Shown here piece by piece: positions 56,245-64,000 of a stretch of DNA of 64,000 bases. Made by a program: the position numbers and the translations under genes. Location of the stretch: positions 630,814 to 694,813 of the forward strand of contig JNVV01000006.1 of NCBI GenBank assembly GCA_000733355.1. The letters are read 5' to 3'. Under the pieces are notes generated by a model. That model did no database searches. It was not told where the DNA came from and was given only the letters and a program-made list of their open reading frames with translations. The stretch's first letter is position 1, and the number at the start of each line of letters is the position of its first letter. The stretch comes from Falciphora oryzae. Taxonomy: Eukaryota > Ascomycota > Sordariomycetes > Magnaporthales > Magnaporthaceae.

Positions 56245-57683
56245 CTACTCGAGCACACGCTGCCTCCAGCTCCAGTGTTTCTCCGGGCTATCCAAAAGCT
56301 TCTTCATGTCTTGCACGTCGTGCCCTTGCTCACCATGCTCGATCGTGCCAGCCTCGACGGCCAGCAAGGCATACTTGACTGCCGACTCGGCGCGGCCAAA
56401 CGCATTGTAGTTCAGCGCAGCGAGAGCGTACGCATCGCCGAGCGCGCAGTCGAGGCGCTCCTCCGCATACAGGCTCAGCAGCGCCTCAGCGCTGTCCGGC
56501 CCGACGGGCGACTCGTCCCCCTCCTGCTGCGTCGTCACCGGGGGCGAGGATGACGACGGCAGCGGCCAGTCCCTGAGACGCGACTCCAGCTGGTAGATCC
56601 GCCACAGCCGGCCGTCGGACTCGGCGGCGAGCGGCGGGGCGAGGCTGCACTGCGGGCAGGTGCAGGCGAAGCCCCAGTTGCGCTCGGCGCGGGCCCGGCG
56701 CACGTCGCGCGCGCGGAAGGGGTCGAGGTACGAGATGGTTAGCTCCTCGCCCGCGGCGATGTCGCGCACCGCATGCGTCGTGTGGCTTAGCGACGGGGAG
56801 ATGTGGAACGCCAAGCTGTTTGTTGGGGTTGGTGGTTACGGGTTAGTTGAAGGATATTCGGAAGCGTGGTTGGAGGAACCTACTTTGGTCGGCAGTCGTG
56901 GTTTAGCCTCGACACGTCGAGAAAGTTTGCGACGTGCGAGAGCCCTCCCACGGCCATGTTGAACGAGTTGGTGTCCATGATGTCCTTGACTCTGCGGGCC
57001 CTATCTTTGGACGTGGACTGCACGGCCTGCGACAGAAACTTTTCGACGGTCCCCTGGGGCAGCTTGGCGACAGCCGCGTCGTACAGCTGCAGCTGCGCCG
57101 CCTCGGCCTCCATGTCTATGGCTTTCTGGTGGACCAATATGACCGGGGAGCGCGCCATGATGGGCTCCCCGCGACGGATCGGACGGGCGGCAATAAGGCC
57201 CAGGCCCTTTCCGGGGATTTCCCTCTGCTCGAACGGCACGGTGTCCGCAGCAGCAGAGTCTTGCGGAGTCTGGGCGACGTCGAGAGCGTTGGCGATGGCC
57301 TCGGCGCCCCTCGCGCTCCCGACGACGACGACGCCCCGGCCCCCGGCGAAGGACGGGTTGGAGTAGACGCACATGTCCCCGACGCAGAAGTGGGGGCCCT
57401 GCCACGACATGTCTACCGACTGCTGCTGCTGCTGTCGTGTGTCGTTCGCCCGAGTTGGGACGGCAGTGCCGGGCTCGGGACTGCCGGGCGTGTTGTCGTT
57501 TCTCCTGCTGCTCAGCTCGGGTCCGGCCTTACAGAGGGCGGCGGCGACGGTGAGCAGGGGGCTCCTGGAGCAGGTGCCAACAACGGGGACTCGACTTCCC
57601 GTCGTTGTATCTCCGAGCGCCGCCGGCACGCCTGATAGTAACAGGATCCACGGCAGGAACCCGACGCCCCGATTTTGTAGCAT
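56245..57683 (-). CDS. SET-domain protein with N-terminal signal-like segment
   Basis: Putative lysine methyltransferase. Two exons, 57683-56884 and 56815-56245, give 456 residues; the 68-nt intron (GTAGGT/ACAG) interrupts the catalytic motif, and splicing restores NHDCRPN. SET features in order: REIPGKGLGLIAARPIRRGE, SHVANFLDVSRLNHDCRPN, GEELTISYLDPF, and a post-SET-like Cys cluster (CTCPQC). The first 25 residues (a hydrophobic run including PWILLLSGVPAALG) look like a signal peptide or anchor, which is unusual for a histone methyltransferase. Fungal genomes do contain extended families of such predicted secreted SET proteins of unknown role. Tail-to-tail with the HECT_2 gene, with 149 bp between. 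Confidence 0.87.
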
Positions 57684-58644
57684 GATGAAATGTGAAATGC
57701 TGAGGCTAGGTATGTTTGGCTAGTTCACACTCATGCAAGTCGAGATAAGTTTGGTTATTGCCCAGCTGTTGAAAGAGGCCGTTTGTCAACCCAAAATGGT
57801 TCGAGGCGAATGAAAAGAAACAATAGATTCCAATCTTTAAAATAACAGGACCAATACGTTTTAAGGGAGTCATCCCAATGGAAATGCCAGAGAAGCGGAC
57901 ACAAAGGAAACACATCATGAAAATATCACGAGCATGGTAACGCACAGACAGCAGTCCCTGAAGCTGCTGTGCTGAAGCACTAGCACATGTTCGTTTCGAT
58001 TGTTTCAAGGGGACTTCTGTTGGTCCAGTCGCTGTGCGTTTGATGGAGCAACGAAACATTGGCTGGGCTTGGTGTTTGGAACGGCAGGGGCTGTCATGTT
58101 TTGCGCTTGCTGTCCCCAGGGCTGAACGGCAGGGGGAACGAGCGCGCAGCCCACGCCCTTCAAAGTATAAAAACATCCCGTGTCGAATGCCGTCGGGATG
58201 GACCGAGTTGCAACCCCAAGCACTTTTCTTTGGGAGTCTGTACAAAAGCTGAATGTTTGTTTATATATTAAATAAATCACACCTCTCGACCCGACAAGGA
58301 GGCCATCCTGGGCCCAAGCCTCCGGTCCTGGTGGACCGCGCACTGGAGCCTGGTGTGGGGCTGCTGCACTTCCTCCCGATCCAGCTGGAGCCTCCACAGC
58401 ACCGTTAGCGGATTTGGGGCTGTGGAGGCAACCCTCCTCCACTCGTCATCACTTCACCTTATGTTTTTGTTTTGATATCGCAACCAGCCTCAGCTCGCAA
58501 CTTGACAAGAGCTCCCATTTATATGTAAGCTACCATCTAAGGCAACTAGGCTTGTTCCTGCATCGTCTAGATAGTCGCCGACATCCCTCGACCATCTCAC
58601 TTCGGCCGCTTCGGCTGGGGCTCCCGCTCTGACATTGATGAGCT
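57684..58644. other. divergent intergenic region, SET / SNF2 genes
   Basis: 961 bp upstream of both genes, with both promoters. Open frames on the two strands are overlapping and unremarkable. No other feature seen. Confidence 0.5.
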
Positions 58645-61600
58645 ATGTCTCATCTAGGGCCCGTTGCCCCGAAGCATATCGCCGCCGGCACCGTGTTACT
58701 GAGCAGAGAGGACAGTCGACTTCCGGGTGACCAATGGCTCACCTTGCAGCAGTCGAGACGGTGGCACGGCTTTGCCCGCCATGATCGACCTCTGCCTGCA
58801 TCCGCTCCCGGGCGGTTGGCGCCTCACATCGACTTGATGTCCCCAGAGACCGATGTCCCGCTGCTGTCCGAGGAGACTCAAAACGTTCTTCTCAGTGCCT
58901 TGGGCCCAGCATCAAAGTTATTTAGACACCACTGGGTTGAACTGGAGATCATTGTCTGCCATGAGACCGCCGTTGTCCGAGTCTACCTCTTGCCCGAGGA
59001 TGTTGACCGTCGTCTGGTCAACCGGTCGAACTCTGCCCTGAAGAAGCTCTGGAACACTCTTCTCCAGCATCTCAACTTTTCCTCATCTGCCTGGCAAGGT
59101 GACCCCAGCGCTGCCCGTACCAGCCAGCCTCCGTCTAAAGGGGGTTCTGGGGACATCGAGAACGAGGCTGAAGCTGTGTCTTTGCTTCACTTGTTCAACA
59201 CCATCCCATCACCCGACCCGCAGCCCCAGCAGCTTGCGGACTCGTTCGACCGCGACTATAGCTATAGCCTACTAAAGAGTAAAATCCCGGGACTCACAAC
59301 AACCCTCTATCCGTATCAGCGTCGGTCAGCGGCGCTAATGTTCCAGCGAGAAACACAGCCGGCGCAGACGCTAGACCCGCGCCTGAGTATGGTAGCCGAC
59401 CACAATGGCAAAGCCTGGTACTATGATCCGGCAAGCGGCACTGCTCTCAGGGACCCGAGGTTCTACGAAGGGGTTTGTGGTGGAATCCTCGCCGAAGAGA
59501 TGGGCGCTGGCAAAACCCTGATTTGCCTAGCCTTGATTCTTGCCACCCGCCATCAGCCGGCGTATGCGCCCGATATCTACAAGATCGATGTGCCGGTCAG
59601 GCCCAGAATCGCGTCCCTTGCCGATATGGCCGCTTCGGCGGGATCACGGGAATCAGTGCCATGGGGAGCTTACTTTGACGACTTTTCCAAACACGGTTGG
59701 CACTACAAAAACTGTCTTGACGTGATTGAGAGAAATCCGGCGTGGTATCTCCTCCCGAGGCCGAGGCCAAGGCGCACGTCTCGGCACCCACGCGCAGACC
59801 TCCCTGCGCTCAAGGTTTTTCTAAGCCGAACCACACTGGCCCTGGTTCCAACCAATCTCCTGCAGCAATGGAAGGATGAAATCACCAAGCACACGAGCGG
59901 GCTGAGTGTCCTTGTCCTCGCCATCGGGGACCGCGAGATACCTGATCCTGTAGAGTTGGCAAAGTACGAGCTTGTCATCTTTTCCATCTCACGCTTTGAG
60001 AGGCTCCATGAGCAACGGGTCGCCGATGAGAATGGTGCCTGGATATTGGAGTCGCCCTTGGCCCAGGTTCACTTCAAGCGAATCATAGTGGATGAGGGGC
60101 ATCGACTCGGAAACTCCAGGATTGGGAAGAAGTCGAATATGCTCCAGGTTCTTGAACACATCCAGGCGTCTGCCCGCTGGATCGTGACAGGGACACCATC
60201 CACAGGGCTATTCGGCGTCGACGACAGCGACCTTGACGCAGCTAGCGATGAGGCAAGTGGATATAGCGACAGCCTGCCCGTTAAACCCGCCAGGAAGAAA
60301 ATGACCGAGTCCTCTGAGCAGCAAGAGCGGAAGGATCTGGAGCGCATCGGGTCTATTGCGTCGCTGTACCTAGGCGCGCGGCCGTGGGCCAACAGCTCCA
60401 CAGAGGATGGGGATTCGCGTGCGGAGTGGTCCGTCTACATGATGCAGAGGAAGCACAACGGCCGCGGGCGAGGCTGCCACTCCGTGCTCAAGTCGACCCT
60501 CGAGTCTCTCATCATCCGCCATCGCAAGTCTGAGATAGGCAACTTGCTCCCCGAGGTCGTGGAGAATATTATCTATCTAGACGGTTCCTACCAAGACAAG
60601 CTTGCATCGAATCTCTTTTCGATGATGGTAATCTCAAACGCGGTACAGTCGCAGAGGACGGACCGGGACTACTTCTTTCATCCCCGCCAACGCAAAAGCC
60701 TCCTGCAGCTGGTTTCGAATGAAAAACAGGCTACCTTCTTCGGGGGTTCTTTTTTTGACAGGTCTGAAATTCTCAAAGCCGTCGACACGGCAGAAGAATT
60801 CCTGGCAGCGAAAAAGATCCTTGTGAGCGAGGAAGACGAGCGGCTGCTACGAGATGCGATAGCGTTTGGCAGGCTAGCCGCGGCGAACAAGCTCAAGGAT
60901 GCGGCCAAAACGCACAGCGAAGTGCCCGTGTACGTTGAGAACTTCCCTGGCGCCGAATTCGAGCAAGCATCGCAGAGCTGGTCGATCATGGACGAAATTG
61001 GGGTCCACGACCAAAGGCGTCAGTTGGTTTGCACCGATGCACCCATCCTTCTAGCTCTCCAGCGCTTCGTGCGTCCCTGGATGAGCTCTCCGGAGTCGCT
61101 CGACATTGTTTTCCGCTCCGGGGCCTTTGCGCAGAGGGGAGGGATGGAGAAGGCCAAGATTCAGGAGACCGCGACGCCTGCCGCCTCGAACAATGCGACA
61201 CTGGCCGGGAACACCAAGCTGGGAGACAGTGCTACTCCGAAGAAATCTCGACCTAGACCAAGCCCGGATGCTGCGCCGGATGCCGTAGGAGATGCATCGG
61301 AGGAGATCGCCGAGTCCCTCGCGAGCGCCCGGCTTATCTCAACAGCTTCCGCAAAGCTATCGTACCTGCTTGACGCAATCATCGAGAATCAGCACTCGGA
61401 GAAGATTCTAGTATTCTACGAGAGTGAAAATGTGGCCTATTGGATAGCAGGGTACCTGGAGATTGTAAGTGCCTCCTCTTCCCTAACACTTCTTCTCCCC
61501 TCTAGTGAGTATAGATCACTGACTTTGCATAGCTCCAAGTTCGGCATCTTATCTACGCCAAGTCGCTATCAGCCCAGCGTCGAGCACAATACGTTGCAAC

Positions 61601-62297
61601 CTTCAACGAGGGTCCAAAGTTCAGGTTCGTCATGAGCTTTAAATCGTATCGCATACGATTAGGCCTGGCTTCCGAGGACCAGCGCAGGTGAAACCGTTTG
61701 TGCTAACGACACTGTAAACACAGGGTGATGTTGATGGACTTGACACAGGCAGCATTCGGCCTCGACATGCGGTCCGCCTCACGCATCTACTTTATCAATC
61801 CCGTGCTCAACCCTCAAGTCGAGGCGCAGGCAATCGGACGGGTGAGGCGCATCAGCCAGAACAAGGCGGTGACGGTCGAGACGCTGGTGCTGCGGGAGAC
61901 GCTCGAGGAAGCAATCGTCGAGCGGCGCAAGAACATGACGCAGGCCGAGCACCGGAACTGCAAATCGCTGCTGGACGACAAACCCCTATTCGAGTGGTTC
62001 CGCAACGCGAAGATTATGGCGCTCCCGGACGGCGACGACCTGGACGGCCCGGCGCAGATGGCGCCGCTGAAAACGCCGCTGCCGCTGTTTGGCCACGGGG
62101 CGGGCAAGGTGTCTCACCCGGACGAGGACCTGGTGGTGCGGAACAGCGGCAGCACCAAGGGCGAAGTTGCGATCGCCGGGGCTAAGAGGCCGCTCTCTGC
62201 CGTCTTGGAGAAAGGTGGAGAGGTGGCGATGAAGATTGCGAAGCGGCCACGGGAGGGCAAGGGTGTTCGGTTTGTGGACCCCGCCGGAGATGAATAG
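58645..62297 (+). CDS. SNF2-family DNA-dependent ATPase / helicase-like protein
   Basis: Superfamily-2 ATPase of the Snf2 group, expected in the nucleus. Three exons, 58645-61464, 61533-61624 and 61724-62297, give 1,161 residues; donors are GTAAGT and GTTCGT, and the second intron has a CTAAC branch site. Motifs: LYPYQRRSAALMFQRE (about 222), Walker A GILAEEMGAGKT (about 289), LALVPTNLLQQWKDEI, motif II DEGH (483-486), ARWIVTGTPSTGL, ILVFYESENVAYW, VMLMDLTQAAFGLDM (motif V) and QAIGRVRRISQNKAV (motif VI, about 1010). An insertion of several hundred residues separates the two helicase lobes. No RING or zinc-finger domain seen, so it is not obviously Rad5/Rad16. Ortholog not recognised. Confidence 0.9.
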
Positions 62298-64000
62298 GCG
62301 CTAAAGTGCGCGAGATGCTTGCCTGGCTTGGCGGCTTGGGTTTTTGGTGATTGGCAGGTATTGGGAGTGGGCGTTCAACCTTGATGGATACCCTTGGGAC
62401 TGGAGTTATGGGGCCTGGGGTGTCTTCGCTGTGGATATTGCACTTTTTCACCATCGAGGGTCGTCATCGAGGAAAGATGCATGGTGGTGCTTTGGGTGGG
62501 AGAATCTCGATGGGGTCGCTGAGCAGAGGGCTTTGTGGAATGGGAAATTCCGTAACACTTGCGGCTCTATGCGGTAGTTCTACACGGCACGGTGGCTTCC
62601 GTACATTTAGAGAGACGGGATATATCAACGGCTGGCTTCAAGTTCTCAGGCAATTGGGATACGCATAATGATCTCGGTTTGACCGACCCAAACCTGCTCT
62701 CCCAGAGAGTCTGGGGTCATGCTGCATCTGATTTTCACTGTTTCCATGGTTCAACGGGCGGCTGAGCCTGGGCTCCCGGGCGGGGCGTTCGGATGGGGGT
62801 CTTGGGTCGTATAAGTGGCTGGGTGACACTGACGCATGGCAACATTGATGGAATCTCGCCGTCTAAAAGGATTGGCCATCCACCGTCCCAAGACGCCGGA
62901 CTGCGAGATCCTACTCACACGGACCCTATAACACAACACAAACTTATAGAATAACATGTCAGATATGATGCTAGTGGGTTGTGCATTAATAGGAATAAAT
63001 GTGCTTTCCCGTTGGTGATACGGAAGAAACGTCTCGCGACACAGCCGCAGGGCACGGCCCTGGCCCTGCAGTTACCTGTGCTCAAAGCTAGTGGCAGTCG
63101 TGCAAGGAGTCACCCGCGCTCAGCCATGATGGCCTCCCAACCCCACCGTCTTCATTCCATCCAGGTCTTTTGAGGCTGTAATTTTCAGAGCGCTGGCGTC
63201 ATCGTCATGCTTGGTTGTATTCGCGGGTGACTGGGGCGGCGGGCCTCCAGGCTTGACTCGGTTCATTCACACCTTGGACGCCTTGGGTGGTCCACGCGGT
63301 TGGTGTCGACGGGTCCCCACTGGGCCGGGCATTTTTGGCTGGGAAGCAGGGCAAGCAGCAGGCCAGGATGAAGAATCCTTCGTGGGTGGTGGAATCGGTA
63401 CCCAGGAAGCAGCAGCCACCCCCCGCCATGCGTGTGCAACGTCTCAGCTTCTGGAACAGAGCGGCAGTGACGGCAGCTCATTCGTGCTGGCTGACGGCCT
63501 GTTCCGGCCTCCAATTGGCTCCCATCGGCAAGAGGGCGCAGCCACACGGCTCCTGCATCCTGGTAGCCCCGGGGAGGCGTCTCCTGATTTCGTCCAAACG
63601 GCCAGCCGCCCGCGCAGACGACACCCCCTAGGAGGCAGGCAACAGGCAGGCGGGCAGGCAAGAGGAAGGCCGGAGCCGTCGTGGTTGCTTTTCAGCTCAT
63701 GCGGATTTTTGCCCACGACGCGTGAGCAAGAAAGAAAACTCGGTCAGGATTGATTGGCTCTCCGCTCGAGATGCGTCCAGGTGTCGGTTCCCGGACTAGG
63801 TAGCGTTGCTGCAGACATTGCTCCTCAACCCCCTCGCAAAGTGGCCACACAAAGCCCCGTGCGGGAGACGAAGGAGCTTCTGGGCCCCAACCCAGCGGCA
63901 GCTTGCCTCTCCTCCTCGTACTCGCCCCGTTTCTATACATGCCTACATCCATGAGGTGGGACACACAGGGCGCGCGTCTGCATGCAAGGAAAACGGCCAC
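62298..64000. other. right-end intergenic sequence
   Basis: 1.7 kb beyond the SNF2 gene. Only short, overlapping open frames without motifs; some 3' UTR expected at the start. Nothing further supported. Confidence 0.5.

Noticed and set aside
63211..63753. 180-codon frame near the right end
   Set aside because: Overlaps several frames of similar length on both strands and has no motif.
1..64000. tRNA, 5S rRNA, CRISPR arrays, telomeric repeats
   Set aside because: I scanned for TTCGAAT-type arm signatures, spaced repeats and TTAGGG arrays and found none that I can support; a tRNA search tool would be decisive.

Overview
The window is nuclear DNA from a filamentous ascomycete (Pezizomycotina, most likely a sordariomycete). 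The coding DNA is GC-rich. Introns are short and spliceosomal (GTAAGT/GTGAGT donors, CTAAC/CTGAC branch sites). The genes are classic fungal single-copy types (Rim15, Moe1/eIF3d, Bud22, a centrin, an Odc carrier) and are monocistronic with no operon logic. There are no rRNA, tRNA or CRISPR features that I can support.

Left part (1-31.3 kb), housekeeping: the 3' exon of a beta-carbonic anhydrase (269-846); a 993-bp PIF/Harbinger-type element with 46-bp inverted ends and a decapitated transposase (2931-3923), sitting 211 bp before the start of an ornithine-cyclodeaminase-family gene (4135-5931); a nine-exon mitochondrial oxodicarboxylate carrier (6624-8256); BUD22 (8486-9931, minus); a centrin-like EF-hand gene (10366-10990); an F-box gene (11378-13354); a 1,659-residue ankyrin/RCC1/BTB protein resembling IBTK (13643-18762, minus); and the nutrient-stress kinase RIM15 (20464-26460, minus). 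About 4.8 kb upstream of RIM15 holds no recognisable gene. A lysophospholipid acyltransferase (31287-32401, minus) closes this part.

Middle part (about 32.5-46.6 kb), a decayed accessory island: every recognisable gene here is broken. It holds a truncated DUF3435 (Starship-captain-type tyrosine recombinase) copy with an in-frame TAG, a chromodomain gene with frame breaks, a fungal NLR (SesB-like hydrolase remnant, NACHT, long ankyrin array) with at least two frameshifts, and a DUF6601-like membrane gene with an internal deletion and a frameshift. Two strong hairpin/inverted-repeat structures lie in the same stretch. A captain relic beside NLR-type cargo suggests a degraded Starship-like giant mobile element, but I cannot see its ends.

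Right part (49.4-64 kb), housekeeping again: a bZIP transcription factor (49451-51312), eIF3 subunit d (51980-53912), a HECT_2/UBE3D-type E2-binding ubiquitin ligase (54326-56095), a SET-domain protein with a signal-peptide-like N-terminus (56245-57683, minus) and a SNF2-family ATPase (58645-62297). The last 1.7 kb holds no gene I can support.

All intron boundaries were placed by eye from splice consensus, reading-frame continuity and family motifs. They are predictions, not transcript-verified.
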